Origin: Brevundimonas sp.
GTDB taxonomy: Bacteria; Pseudomonadota; Alphaproteobacteria; Caulobacterales; Caulobacteraceae
Length of the DNA stretch: 64,000 nucleotides
Reading direction: 5' to 3'
NCBI RefSeq assembly: GCF_004210735.1
Contig: NZ_SDZL01000021.1
Span: 1-64,000 of the forward strand
The notes under the pieces are model-generated. The model did no database searches and had not been told where the DNA came from. It saw only the letters and a program-made list of their open reading frames with translations. How positions within the stretch are numbered: the first letter of the stretch is position 1; every line of letters starts with the position of its first letter. A program made the position numbers and the translations under genes. Of the stretch, positions 38,707-50,674 are shown piece after piece.

Positions 38707-39930
38707 TCAGGCGCGGGTCAGCGCCATCTGGATCACATCGGTCCGGCCGGAGCGGAAACCAGCCTCGCAATAGGCGAGGTAGAAACGCCACAGGCGGCGG
38801 AAGCGATCATCGAAGGTCGCGTTGTCCCGAGCGATCCTGTCCCACGCATTTTCAAATCGTCGGGCCCATTCCGCGAGGGTGTCAGCATAGTCGCCGCCGA
38901 AACGCTCGACGCCTGCCGGGCTCAAGCCCGCGCCTGTCGCAACCGGCGCCATTCGCGCCTCAGACGGCAAACTGCCGCCGGGGAAGACGTACTTCTGGAT
39001 GAAGTCGGTGCGGGCGTCGTATTCGTCGAACAAATCGTCCTGAATGGTGATGATCTGAAAACCGGCGCGACCGCCGGGCTGCAGCGCGTCGTGGACTTTC
39101 TGGAAGTAGGTGGGCCAGTATTCGCGGCCCACCGCCTCGAACATCTCGATCGAGGCGACGCGGTCGAACCGGCCTTCCACGTCGCGATAGTCAATCAGGC
39201 GGATGTCGGCGCGGTCGGACAGCCCGGCCTCGAACAGGCGACGGCGGGCGTAGTCATGCTGTTCGCGCGAGATTGTAACGCCCGTGACGATGGCCCCGAC
39301 CTCACGCGCCGCGAACTCGGCGAAACCGCCCCAGCCGCAGCCGATCTCCAGCACGCTATGCCCTGACTGCAGGCCCATGATACGGGCCAGGGCGGCGTAT
39401 TTGGCATGCTGGGCCTCTTGCAGCGATTGACCCGACCGTTCGAAGCGCGCCGACGAATAGGTCATCGAGGGGTCCAGCCAGGCTCCGTAGAAAGCGTTGC
39501 CCAGGTCGTAGTGGGCGTGGATGTTGCGGCGTGACCCGCGACGGCTGTTGCGATTCAACCGGTGCCCGATCCAGTTGACCACATTCATCAATGGGTTGCC
39601 GTCGAACAGGCGCCGGATGTGATCGTAGTTGTTGACCAGCGTCTCCAGCAGAACCGCCAGATCGGGCGTGTCCCACTCGCCCGCCATATACCCTTCTGCA
39701 AAGCCGATATCCCCGCTCTTCAGCACGCGGGCGGCGACGCGCGGATCGCGGATGATCAGGACGGCGGCGTGGCCGGGGGTCGCGCCGGTCAGCTGATGGC
39801 GCACGCCGTTCGGCAAGACGAGGGTCAGCCGACCCCAGCTCCAGTTGGCCGACAGAAGGCGCAGAAACAGTCCCAGGACGGGTGACGTCATCGACCCGTC
39901 GTTTCGCTCGCCGCAGGCGGTGATGGTCAT
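38707..39930 (-). CDS. Cyclopropane-fatty-acyl-phospholipid synthase family
   Basis: HYDLGNAFYGAWLDPSMTYSSARF, VLEIGCGWGGFAE, SIEMFEAVGREYWPTYF. Confidence 0.94.
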   Translation of the reverse strand: MTITACGERNDGSMTSPVLGLFLRLLSANWSWGRLTLVLPNGVRHQLTGATPGHAAVLIIRDPRVAARVLKSGDIGFAEGYMAGEWDTPDLAVLLETLVNNYDHIRRLFDGNPLMNVVNWIGHRLNRNSRRGSRRNIHAHYDLGNAFYGAWLDPSMTYSSARFERSGQSLQEAQHAKYAALARIMGLQSGHSVLEIGCGWGGFAEFAAREVGAIVTGVTISREQHDYARRRLFEAGLSDRADIRLIDYRDVEGRFDRVASIEMFEAVGREYWPTYFQKVHDALQPGGRAGFQIITIQDDLFDEYDARTDFIQKYVFPGGSLPSEARMAPVATGAGLSPAGVERFGGDYADTLAEWARRFENAWDRIARDNATFDDRFRRLWRFYLAYCEAGFRSGRTDVIQMALTRA

Positions 39931-39966
39931 GAGCTCAGGCGACCTTGTGTTCGAGACGGCGCATGG

Positions 39967-40770
39967 TCAACGCGCGAGACGGCTGTCGCGGGCCCGCCGC
40001 TGGATGGTGACAGGTTCCGGGGCCGGTGGCGGCTGGCGGGTCAGACGGACGCCCTTGATCCAGAGTTTCAGCGCCTCCCAGTGGATGGCAGCCATGACCT
40101 TCAGCGTCATCAGAGGCAGGGTCAGCGCTGCGGCTCCCAACGCCCGGTCGTCAAGAGGCTGACGCCGACCGGACATGGCGGCGGTGATCAGAAGCCCTTG
40201 GGCGTCCAGGCCGTCGATCGTCAGATTCAGACGCTGGCCGGGCACGTGGCCGCGAAAGGCGTAATCCATCTCCATCCCCATGAAGGGCGAGACATACAGG
40301 GCCTTGGCAGCGCCCTGCCGGATCAGGCCCGCCGCCTGATCCTCCGCCGGCGCCGGAATGACATAGGCATGGCGCACGCCGAAGGTGCTGGTCACCTCAT
40401 AGACCATGGCCGCCAGTCGACCGTCGGTGTGATGGCAGTAGTAGAGGCTGATCGGGTTGAAGACATAGCCGAGCACGCGCGGCATGGTCAGCAGGCGCAC
40501 CGCCCCGTCACCAATGTCGATACCCGCGCGACCGAGGAAGGCCTCGATCTGGGGCCGCAGCGCCGCCCCGGAGCGATCGCCATGGTCCCGGTCATGAAAG
40601 GACAGCAGGTTGAACCGGTTGCGCGAAAACAGGCGCAGTCGCCGATCCAGCCCGTCAATCTCCGCCAGGTCCAGCAGCAGCCAGAAGACGCGATAGTTCA
40701 GCCGGTGCGCCCGGGGCCGCAACCGCCGGTGCGTGACGCCGCCGCGATACAGGGCTGATGCCTGGATCAC
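39967..40770 (-). CDS. DUF1365 family protein
   Basis: ALYRGGVTHRRLRPRAHRLNYRVFWLLLDL, VLGYVFNPISLYYCH; GTG start overlapping preceding gene stop. Confidence 0.88.
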   Translation of the reverse strand: MIQASALYRGGVTHRRLRPRAHRLNYRVFWLLLDLAEIDGLDRRLRLFSRNRFNLLSFHDRDHGDRSGAALRPQIEAFLGRAGIDIGDGAVRLLTMPRVLGYVFNPISLYYCHHTDGRLAAMVYEVTSTFGVRHAYVIPAPAEDQAAGLIRQGAAKALYVSPFMGMEMDYAFRGHVPGQRLNLTIDGLDAQGLLITAAMSGRRQPLDDRALGAAALTLPLMTLKVMAAIHWEALKLWIKGVRLTRQPPPAPEPVTIQRRARDSRLAR

Positions 40771-42098
40771 GCGGCCCTCTCCATGGCCTTCGCCGGCGAC
40801 AGATGGATACGCCCGCTTTCGTTCTCGACCGACCAGGGGCGCCGCACGCCGCCCAGTTGCTCGGCCACGGCCAGGCCAGATTGCAGGCCGTCCTCGTGGA
40901 ATCCCGCACCGAAGTGGGCGCCGCAGAACCAGACGCCACCCTGCCCTTGCAGGCTCCAGAGCTGCTTCTGGGCCTGGATGGCGGCGGGGTTGAAGACGGG
41001 ATGCTCGTAAATCTCGCTCCGCAGCAGGGTGTCGGGGCGCGGCGGGCGCGGGGGGTTCAGGGTGACGAACAGGTCCTGACCCGGCAGACCCTGAAGCTTG
41101 TTCATCCAGTAGGTGACGCACAGACCGTCGTCTGCGCCGATGTAATTCCAGCTGGCCCAGGCGCGGCGGCGTTGCGGCATCAGCCCGGCATCCGTGTGCA
41201 AGATGGTCAGGTTGCGGCTGTAACGGAAGGCCCCCAGCACCTCCCTTTCCCGATCCGTCGGCTCGCCCAGCATGGCCAGAGCCTGATCGGCATGGGCGCC
41301 GATGACGACATGGTCGAACCGCCGGGCGTCGCCCTGGCTGTCATGGACGACGACCCCGTTCTCGACCCGGCGCACGGCTGTCACGCCGTGGTCCAACCGC
41401 ACGTCGTCGATGGCCCGCGCCATCCGCTCGACATAGACCCGGCTGCCGCCCTCGACCGTGCGCCATAGCGGGCGCCCGACCAGTTTGAGCAGGCCGTGGT
41501 TGCCGCAGAACCTGATGAAGGCCTCGGCCGGGTAATCCATCAGGGTATGGGCGGGCGAGGACCAGATCGCCGCCGCCATCGGCAGCAGGTGATCGTCGCG
41601 AAACGCCTCGCTGAAACCTTCGCGCTTCAGATAATCGCCCAGTGTCAGGTCGGGGTCGGTCAGACCGCCCAGAGCGATCGGCGCCTCGCGATAGAAGCGC
41701 ATGATCTCACCCAGCATGGACCAGAAACGCGGTCGCACCAGGTTGCGGCGCTGGGCGAACAGACCGGGCGCGGCGTATTCGAACCGGCCGTCATCCAGCG
41801 ACACGGCGAAGGACATGTCGGTCGCGCGCGCCTGGACGCCCAGATGCGCGAACAGGGCGATCAGGTTGGGATAGGTCGCGTCGTTGAAGCAGATGAAGCC
41901 GGTGTCCACGGCCACATCCCCGGTCGCCACCCCGGCCGTCACAGTATTGGAATGGCCGCCCAGACGATCCGCCTTCTCATACAGCGTCACCCGGTGGCGC
42001 TGCGACAAAAGCCAGGCGGAAGACAGGGCCGCAACGCCCGATCCGACCACCGCGATCTGCAGCGGGCCGTCGGAAGAACGGACGGGCGAATGCGACAT
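40767..42098 (-). CDS. FAD-dependent amine oxidase-like oxidoreductase
   Basis: IAVVGSGVAALSSAWLLSQRHRVTLYEKADRLGGHSNT dinucleotide-binding fold. Confidence 0.9.
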   Translation of the reverse strand: MSHSPVRSSDGPLQIAVVGSGVAALSSAWLLSQRHRVTLYEKADRLGGHSNTVTAGVATGDVAVDTGFICFNDATYPNLIALFAHLGVQARATDMSFAVSLDDGRFEYAAPGLFAQRRNLVRPRFWSMLGEIMRFYREAPIALGGLTDPDLTLGDYLKREGFSEAFRDDHLLPMAAAIWSSPAHTLMDYPAEAFIRFCGNHGLLKLVGRPLWRTVEGGSRVYVERMARAIDDVRLDHGVTAVRRVENGVVVHDSQGDARRFDHVVIGAHADQALAMLGEPTDREREVLGAFRYSRNLTILHTDAGLMPQRRRAWASWNYIGADDGLCVTYWMNKLQGLPGQDLFVTLNPPRPPRPDTLLRSEIYEHPVFNPAAIQAQKQLWSLQGQGGVWFCGAHFGAGFHEDGLQSGLAVAEQLGGVRRPWSVENESGRIHLSPAKAMERAA

Positions 42099-42143
42099 GA
42101 CGGCTCCGAAACACGCCCGCAGAAAGACGCTGCGAGCTTCATC

Positions 42144-42173
42144 GGATTACGCAGTCACGTGGCGATCGGATTG
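42144..42173 (-). promoter_or_regulatory. Candidate RpoE-type promoter for the FAD/DUF1365/CFA operon
   Basis: Reverse strand CAATCC-N18-TAATCC, near TGATCC-N18-TAWTA style. Confidence 0.45.
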
Positions 42174-42177
42174 CGAA

Positions 42178-42206
42178 TGATCCAGACTTTTTCCTGAAGC
42201 GTATTA
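42178..42206 (+). promoter_or_regulatory. Candidate RpoE-type autoregulatory promoter
   Basis: TGATCC-N18-TATTA directly upstream of the sigma gene. Confidence 0.65.
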
Positions 42207-42212
42207 GGCTGC

Positions 42213-42842
42213 ATGGATGCCGAGGTCGCCGCTGTCACATCGTTCGCCAGGACCTCGCGCCGCATGAGCGCCGACGGCGATGCGCCCGACGTCTTTGCGC
42301 ATGACCGCCTGATCGAGGCGGTGGCCCTGCGCCGTGACCGCGAGGCCTTCTCCGAACTGTTCGCCTATTTCGCGCCGCGCCTGAAGGCCTGGCTGATCAA
42401 GTCAGGCGCCACTGCGGCGGCGGCCGAGGACTTCGCCCAGGACGCCATGCTGACGGTCTGGCGCAAGGCTGATCTGTTCGATGCCCGCAAGGCGCGCGCC
42501 GCGACGTGGATCTTCACCATCGCCCGTAACCGACGCCTCGACATGCTGCGTCGCGACGCCCGCCCGCTGCCCACGCCCGAAATCGATCTGGCCGACGCCG
42601 GGCCGCCGCGACCGGACGATATTCTGGCCACGTCGCAGGACGCGGAACGCGTGCGCGACGCGCTGTCCCGTCTCAAGCCCGATCAGGTCGAGGTCCTGCG
42701 CCTCGCCTTCTTCATGGACAGCCCACATTCCGAAATCGCCCGGCGGCTGGACCTGCCGCTGGGCACCGTGAAATCCCGTATTCGTAACGCCATGATCAAG
42801 CTCCGCCTTATTCTTGAAGCCTCGCCCCAGGCGCCCCGATGA
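42213..42842 (+). CDS. RpoE-like ECF sigma factor (start may be 42264)
   Basis: AEDFAQDAMLTVWRKADLFD region 2; DLPLGTVKSRIRNAMIKLR region 4; followed by ChrR anti-sigma. Confidence 0.93.
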   Translation: MDAEVAAVTSFARTSRRMSADGDAPDVFAHDRLIEAVALRRDREAFSELFAYFAPRLKAWLIKSGATAAAAEDFAQDAMLTVWRKADLFDARKARAATWIFTIARNRRLDMLRRDARPLPTPEIDLADAGPPRPDDILATSQDAERVRDALSRLKPDQVEVLRLAFFMDSPHSEIARRLDLPLGTVKSRIRNAMIKLRLILEASPQAPR

Positions 42843-43477
42843 ACCCAAACCGCAACCCGTCCGAAGATCGGCTGCTGGCCTATGCCGCCGGAACCCTCAG
42901 CCCGCCCGAGGCCGTGGTCGTCGCCGCCCACCTGGCGCTGCGCCCGGCCAACGACGCCTGGGTGCGCGAACTTCAGGCCGTGGGCGGAGAGCTCTTGAAC
43001 GAGACCACGCCGACATCCCTGTCCGACGACGCCCTGGCGCACGCTCTGGCGCGGATCGAGGTCGACGCCGGCGAGGCGGTTGTTCCGCCGCCGCTCAACG
43101 ACATGCCGGAATTGCCTGAACCGCTGCGGCGCTATGCGCTGGGGCCCTGGCGCTGGATCGGCCCCGGTATCCGGGCGCGCGACGTTCACGCCCCGCGCGA
43201 TGGCGCCTGCCGGGTCATCCTGCTGAGGATCGATCCTGGCCGCGAGACGCCGCGTCACACCCACGGCGGGGTTGAGCTGACCTGCGTCCTGTCAGGCGCC
43301 TACGCCACCGAAACCGAACGCTTCGACGTCGGCGATCTGGAGGAAGCGGACCATGACGTGCTGCACCAGCCGCGTGTCATGTCTGATGAACCTTGTCTCT
43401 GCGTCGTCGCCCTTGACGGCCAGATCCACCTCGACGGCTGGTTGGGGCGTCTGATGCAGCCCTTCGTGCGGTTGTGA
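42839..43477 (+). CDS. ChrR family (cupin) anti-sigma factor
   Basis: Zinc-binding anti-sigma N-terminus plus cupin motif (RHTHGGVELTCVLSGAY); overlaps sigma stop. Confidence 0.9.
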   Translation: MNPNRNPSEDRLLAYAAGTLSPPEAVVVAAHLALRPANDAWVRELQAVGGELLNETTPTSLSDDALAHALARIEVDAGEAVVPPPLNDMPELPEPLRRYALGPWRWIGPGIRARDVHAPRDGACRVILLRIDPGRETPRHTHGGVELTCVLSGAYATETERFDVGDLEEADHDVLHQPRVMSDEPCLCVVALDGQIHLDGWLGRLMQPFVRL

Positions 43478-44277
43478 TCCGTCTGCTGCCCTTGTGGGGT
43501 ACGGCGGCGCTCTTTCTCGTCGTGGTCATGAGTGCGGCCTGGCTGGTCCAGCGTCGGACGGGTCAGGGCGGCTGGGCCGACGCCTTCTGGTCCTTGGGTC
43601 TGGGTCTGGCGGGGGTCGGCGTCGCCCTGATCCCGCTAGATGGGGCCACCCCCACCGCCAGGCAGTGGCTGACCGCCGCGCTGATCGGCCTGTGGGGTCT
43701 GCGGCTGGGCCTGCACATCGCGCACCGCGCCGCCGGCGAGGCCGAAGACGCCCGCTATGCCCGACTGCGCACGGAATGGGGCGCGCGCTTTCAGGTCAGG
43801 ATGTTCGGCTTCCTGATGCTACAGGCCGGCGCCGCCGCCTTCCTGGCGCTCAGCGTCCTGCTGGCGGCGCGCAATCCGACCGCCGGCCTGACGCTGCAAG
43901 ACGGCCTCGCGACGCTGCTGTTCGTCGCCGCCCTGCTGGGCGAAGGCCTGGCCGACCGCCAACTGGCCGCCTTCAAGGCTGAACCCGCCAATCGGGGGCG
44001 CGTCTGCGACACCGGCCTGTGGGCGTGGTCCCGGCATCCCAACTACTTCTTTGAATGGCTGGGCTGGTGCGCCTGGCCGGTGTTCGCCGTCAACCTGGGC
44101 GGCGGCTGGCCGTGGGGCTGGCTGGCGCTGACCGGGCCGGCCTACATCTATTGGCTGCTGACGAAAGTGTCGGGCGTTCCCTTGCTCGAGGCCCATATGC
44201 GCCGGTCGCGGCCCGACGCCTTCGCCGCCTACGCCGCGCGCACCAGCCGCTTCTTCCCTCGCCCACCCAGGCGTTAG
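43474..44277 (+). CDS. DUF1295 (steroid 5-alpha reductase-like) membrane protein
   Basis: GLWAWSRHPNYFFEWLGWCAWPVFA; GTG start overlapping chrR stop. Confidence 0.88.
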   Translation: MIRLLPLWGTAALFLVVVMSAAWLVQRRTGQGGWADAFWSLGLGLAGVGVALIPLDGATPTARQWLTAALIGLWGLRLGLHIAHRAAGEAEDARYARLRTEWGARFQVRMFGFLMLQAGAAAFLALSVLLAARNPTAGLTLQDGLATLLFVAALLGEGLADRQLAAFKAEPANRGRVCDTGLWAWSRHPNYFFEWLGWCAWPVFAVNLGGGWPWGWLALTGPAYIYWLLTKVSGVPLLEAHMRRSRPDAFAAYAARTSRFFPRPPRR

Positions 44278-44681
44278 ATTGCGCGCAGCACGCGCATGGC
44301 GATGGCGCAGGCGATCGCGGATGAACCGGCGCTGACGCAGACGCCCCAGGCCATGTCGATCAGCGACAGCTTCAAACTCCAGGTCTTCAGCGTGGCCAGG
44401 TTGGTCAGGTCATAGGTCCCGTAGGCGAACAGACCGAACAGCCCACCCCAAAGCAGCGCCTTCTTCCACCCGCCCTCCGCAAGGCCCGGTAGAACGGCGA
44501 AGATCGTCAGGCCTGCAGCGTAGAGGGCGTAAAAGGCGACGGCGGGCGCCAACCGGAATTTCTCCGCCAGCATGGACCCGATCAGCGGGCGATAAAGCCG
44601 GTCCCCCATGCTTCCCAGCCAGACCGTATCGATCACGGCGAAGACCGCCAGGGTCAGGGTGTAGGCGATGGCTATGTTCAT
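44274..44681 (-). CDS. DUF2177 family membrane protein
   Basis: FAVIDTVWLGSMGDRLYRPLIGSML...LFGLFAYGTYDLTNLATLKTW. Confidence 0.85.
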   Translation of the reverse strand: MNIAIAYTLTLAVFAVIDTVWLGSMGDRLYRPLIGSMLAEKFRLAPAVAFYALYAAGLTIFAVLPGLAEGGWKKALLWGGLFGLFAYGTYDLTNLATLKTWSLKLSLIDMAWGVCVSAGSSAIACAIAMRVLRAI

Positions 44682-44742
44682 GGCGCAGTTCCGTCAGCAT
44701 TCCGGCCAATACGCGCGGAAGGCCTCCATGGATCACAGCCCC

Positions 44743-46102
44743 TCACTCCCACTCGATGGTGCCGGGGGGCTTGGAGGTCACGTCATAGACGACGCGGTTG
44801 ACGCCGCGGACTTCGTTGATGATCCGCGTGGCCGTTTTCGCCAGAACATCCCAGGGGAACTGGTAGAAGTCGGCGGTCATGCCGTCGGTCGAGGTGACGG
44901 CGCGCAGGGCCAGCACCTTTTCATACGTCCGGGCGTCGCCCATCACGCCGACCGTTTTGACCGGCAGCAGCACGGCGAACGCCTGCCAGATGTCGTCGTA
45001 CAGACCGGCCTTGCGAATCTCTTCCAGATAGATGGCGTCGGCGTCTTGAAGTGTGGCGACGGCCTCGGGCGTGATTTCGCCGGGGATGCGGATGGCCAGG
45101 CCGGGTCCGGGGAACGGGTGGCGTCCCACGAAGGCGTCGGTCAGGCCCAGTTCGCGGCCCAGGGCGCGGACCTCGTCCTTGAACAGTTCGCGCAGCGGCT
45201 CGACCAGCTTCAGCTTCATATAGTCTGGCAGGCCGCCGACATTGTGGTGGCTCTTGATCACCGCCGACGGACCGCCCGAGGCCGAGACGCTTTCGATCAC
45301 GTCGGGATACAGCGTGCCCTGGGCCAGGAACTCGGCCCCCTCGATCTTGGCGGATTCACGGTCGAACACCTCGATGAACAGGCGACCGATGGTCTTGCGC
45401 TTGGTCTCGGGGTCCGAAACCCCCGCCAGTGCGCCCAGGAAATCCTGTGACGCATCAACGTGCACCAGCGGAATGTTATAGTGCTCGCGGAACAGCGTCG
45501 TGACTTGGGTCGCCTCGTCCTTGCGCAGCAGGCCGGTGTCCACGAAGACGCAGGTCAGCTGGTCGCCAATGGCCTCGTGGATCAGCACCGCGGCGACCGA
45601 GCTGTCGACACCGCCCGACAGGCCGCAGATCACCTTGGCGTCGCCGACCTGTTCGCGGATCTGGGCGATCTTCTCGTCGCGATAGGCGGCCATGGTCCAG
45701 TCGCCCTTCAGCCCGGCCACGCCGAACAGGAAGTTGCGATAGATTTCGGCCGATCTCGGCGCGGCCGAACTCGCGGTGATGGCCGCCCTCGACCTTGCCG
45801 CCCAGCACGTCGCACAGCAGCTGCTGGCCGTAGCAGATGGCCAGCATCGGCAGGCCCAGATCGAACAGCTTCTTGCCGATGCGCGGGCTGTCCGCCTCCA
45901 GCACGCTGGCTGGTCCGCCCGACAGGATGATGGCCCTGGGCTTCAGCACGTCGGCCGCAGCCTCGGCCTTGTCGAACGGATGAATCTCGCAATAGACGTT
46001 CGCCTCGCGCAGGCGCCGGGCGATCAGCTGGGTCACCTGGCTGCCGAAATCGACGATCAGGACGGCTTCGTGGGCCAAGGCGGGAATGTGCGGCGCGGTC
46101 AT
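44743..46102 (-). pseudogene. guaA: GMP synthase with internal ~200 bp deletion/frameshift (or assembly artefact)
   Basis: N-terminal GATase half ([18 protein letters not shown]...CYGQQLL...[13 protein letters not shown]) and ATP-PPase half ([21 protein letters not shown]...KPPGTIEWE*) are in different frames, fused near 45750. Confidence 0.85.
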
Positions 46103-46836
46103 CAGGTCTCGGAGTCCGAAGCGGGCGTGGAGGGTGTCGGTTCTTGGCTGTCAAAGACAGCGGGATCAAGCCGCAGGGCGGGCACACAGGCCAGGGCGCT
46201 CAGCCCCTCACGGCCCATCACCTCGGTCAGCTTGTCCCAGGCCAGGGCCAGGTTGCGATCGACCTGACCCAGGGTCGCGGTCCAGTCGTCCAGGGCGGTC
46301 AGATCGGTCCGGCCGTCGCTGACGCCGCGCAGGGCGACCAGCGGCACGCCGAAGGTCTGGGCCACGCGCAGCAGGGCATAGGTCTCCATGTCCACCATGT
46401 CGGCGGCGATGGCGTCATAGGCGGCGCCGGAGATGATGTCCCCCCCGGTCGATAGCCGCGCGGTCGGAATCCCCGGCACGGGGCACGGCAGCGCCAGCAC
46501 CGACGGCAGGTCCAGATACGGCGTCACCCCCTTGGCGAAGCCCAGCGGGCTGGCGTCCATGTCGCGATAGCCGACCTGCGACACCTGATAAACGGCCGCG
46601 TGCTCCAGATCGCGCGACCCGCACGAGCCCAGCGACACGATCAGGTCCGGCATGGAATCCCCCGCCTCCAGCCGCGACAGGGTGGCGGTCAGGGCGATGG
46701 CCGCCTCGACCGGGCCGATGCCGGTGATCAGGGGCGAGATACGCTCTCGCAGGGCCGGGCCGTACTCCTGCTCGGCCGCCATGACGGGCAGGACGGCGAT
46801 TTCGCCGACGCCATCCCGGGGGCCGGCGCCCGTCAT
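46102..46836 (-). CDS. 5'-methylthioadenosine/S-adenosylhomocysteine nucleosidase-like phosphorylase
   Basis: [54 protein letters not shown]. Confidence 0.8.
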   Translation of the reverse strand: MTGAGPRDGVGEIAVLPVMAAEQEYGPALRERISPLITGIGPVEAAIALTATLSRLEAGDSMPDLIVSLGSCGSRDLEHAAVYQVSQVGYRDMDASPLGFAKGVTPYLDLPSVLALPCPVPGIPTARLSTGGDIISGAAYDAIAADMVDMETYALLRVAQTFGVPLVALRGVSDGRTDLTALDDWTATLGQVDRNLALAWDKLTEVMGREGLSALACVPALRLDPAVFDSQEPTPSTPASDSET

Positions 46837-48134
46837 GCCGCCCGCTCGTACAGGGCGACGAAGAAGCCGTCGGTCCCGGCGGTGAGCGGCGACAGCCGCA
46901 GCCGATGCCCCTGCGCCAGTTCGCCCAGTCGTGCGCGGGCGGCGTCGGTCAGACCGGGCGCCGTCAGAGCGTCGGCGATCGGAACAGGCCGGAAGTCATC
47001 GTGCGCGGCCTCGAACGCATCGGCCGTGGCCTCGTTCTCGCGGCTCAGCATCGAACAGGTGACGAAGACCAGCCGCCCGCCCGGCCGCACCAGCTGCGCC
47101 GCCTGGCCCAGGATACGCACCTGCAACGCATGCAGGCGCTCGACCTCGTCCGGGGTCAGACGCCAGGCGTCCTCCGGATGACGGCGCCAGGTGCCCGAGC
47201 CCGAGCACGGCGCATCGACGAAGACCAGGTCGGCCTGATTGTTCAGATCCTCGATCCCGCCGCCGTTCTGACCCAGCAGGCGCAGGTCCGCCTCGATCCC
47301 GGCGCGCTCCAGCCGGGGCCGGATGTTGTTCAGTCGCTTCTGCACGACATCGCCGGCGACCAGAGTCCCCTGCCCGGCCATGGCCTGGGCCAGGCCCAGC
47401 GTCTTGCCGCCGCCACCCGCGCAATAGTCGACCACCGTCGTGCCGGGCTGCGCGGCCGCCAGCCAGCAGGCCAGCTGACTGCCCTCGTCCTGAATCTCGA
47501 ACCGGCCGGCCTTGAAGCCGTCCAGCGCCTGGATGTTCGGCGGCGGCTCGGACGTCAGGCGCAGCCCCCATTCGGACCACGGCGTGCGCTCGGGCGTTAG
47601 GCCCGCCGCGCGCAACTCGGCCTCGACCTCTTCCACCGTGGCCACGGCGCCGTTGACCCGCAGGTCGATGGGCGCGCGCGGGACCATCAGCTCGTGCGCC
47701 TCCTCGGCCCAGCGGTCGCCGAAGGTCGCCTTGAAATCCTCGACCACGAACTCGGGCAGGCCCGCCGCGACCCAGCCGGGCAGCTCGCCCGCCGGGGCGG
47801 TGATGCGCGACCGCTCCTGTTTCGACAGCGGGCGGGGACCATAACCCTCGCCCGAGTGCAGGGCTTCGATCTCTTCCAGAGACAGCCCGTCGATCAGCGA
47901 CAGCGAGCCGATGACCAGAGCCCGGCCATCCTCGCGGCCGCCCATGGCCCAGACCAGCCGGCCGCGGGCGCGCAGCACGCGGTACACCCGGTCGGCGACG
48001 GCGCGACGATCCTTGGACCCCGCATAACGGTTCTGCTGGCCCCAGGCTTTCAGCACGGCCTCGGCCGGCTGACGGCTCTGGGTAATGCTGTCCAGGACGG
48101 AGGCGGCGGCGGCGAGGCGGGCGGAAGGGGTCAA
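46833..48134 (-). CDS. RsmB/NOP family RNA m5C methyltransferase
   Basis: DYCAGGGGKTLGLAQAMA, DAPCSGSGTWRRHPE, VTCSMLSRENE. Confidence 0.92.
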   Translation of the reverse strand: MTPSARLAAAASVLDSITQSRQPAEAVLKAWGQQNRYAGSKDRRAVADRVYRVLRARGRLVWAMGGREDGRALVIGSLSLIDGLSLEEIEALHSGEGYGPRPLSKQERSRITAPAGELPGWVAAGLPEFVVEDFKATFGDRWAEEAHELMVPRAPIDLRVNGAVATVEEVEAELRAAGLTPERTPWSEWGLRLTSEPPPNIQALDGFKAGRFEIQDEGSQLACWLAAAQPGTTVVDYCAGGGGKTLGLAQAMAGQGTLVAGDVVQKRLNNIRPRLERAGIEADLRLLGQNGGGIEDLNNQADLVFVDAPCSGSGTWRRHPEDAWRLTPDEVERLHALQVRILGQAAQLVRPGGRLVFVTCSMLSRENEATADAFEAAHDDFRPVPIADALTAPGLTDAARARLGELAQGHRLRLSPLTAGTDGFFVALYERAA

Positions 48135-48143
48135 TACAGGCTT

Positions 48144-48536
48144 TCAGATAAAGAGGGCGGTCAGGATCATGAGCAGGCCCGCGAACGAAACCATCCAGAC
48201 CATTGACCGGACATAGGGGATGCCCAGGGCGTATATGGGCACGAAGAGCACGCGACCCCAGAAATAAAGGGCGGCGCCCCAGGCGGTCAGGGCGCCGTTC
48301 CGGTCCGCCAGATGGGCGATCAGCACGGCGCCGATGAACAGCGGCAGGGTCTCATACAGATTGGCCTGCGCCCGTTCGAAGCGGCCGGTCAGCGGCCGCG
48401 TCGAGGCGGGCGTGTCATCCCGCGCCCCCGCGTTCCATTTGGCGCCGAACTCGGCCGTTCGGGCGCCGGCAGGCAGGAAGATCTGCACCAGAGCCAGGAT
48501 CAGTGTCAGCGCCAGCCAGGTAAGCTCGATCGTCAT
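48144..48536 (-). CDS. MAPEG family protein
   Basis: RFERAQANLYETLPLFIGAVLIAHL...WGRVLFVPIYALGIPYVRS. Confidence 0.88.
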   Translation of the reverse strand: MTIELTWLALTLILALVQIFLPAGARTAEFGAKWNAGARDDTPASTRPLTGRFERAQANLYETLPLFIGAVLIAHLADRNGALTAWGAALYFWGRVLFVPIYALGIPYVRSMVWMVSFAGLLMILTALFI

Positions 48537-48539
48537 GGA

Positions 48540-50670
<2,131 letters not shown>

Positions 50671-50674
<4 letters not shown>

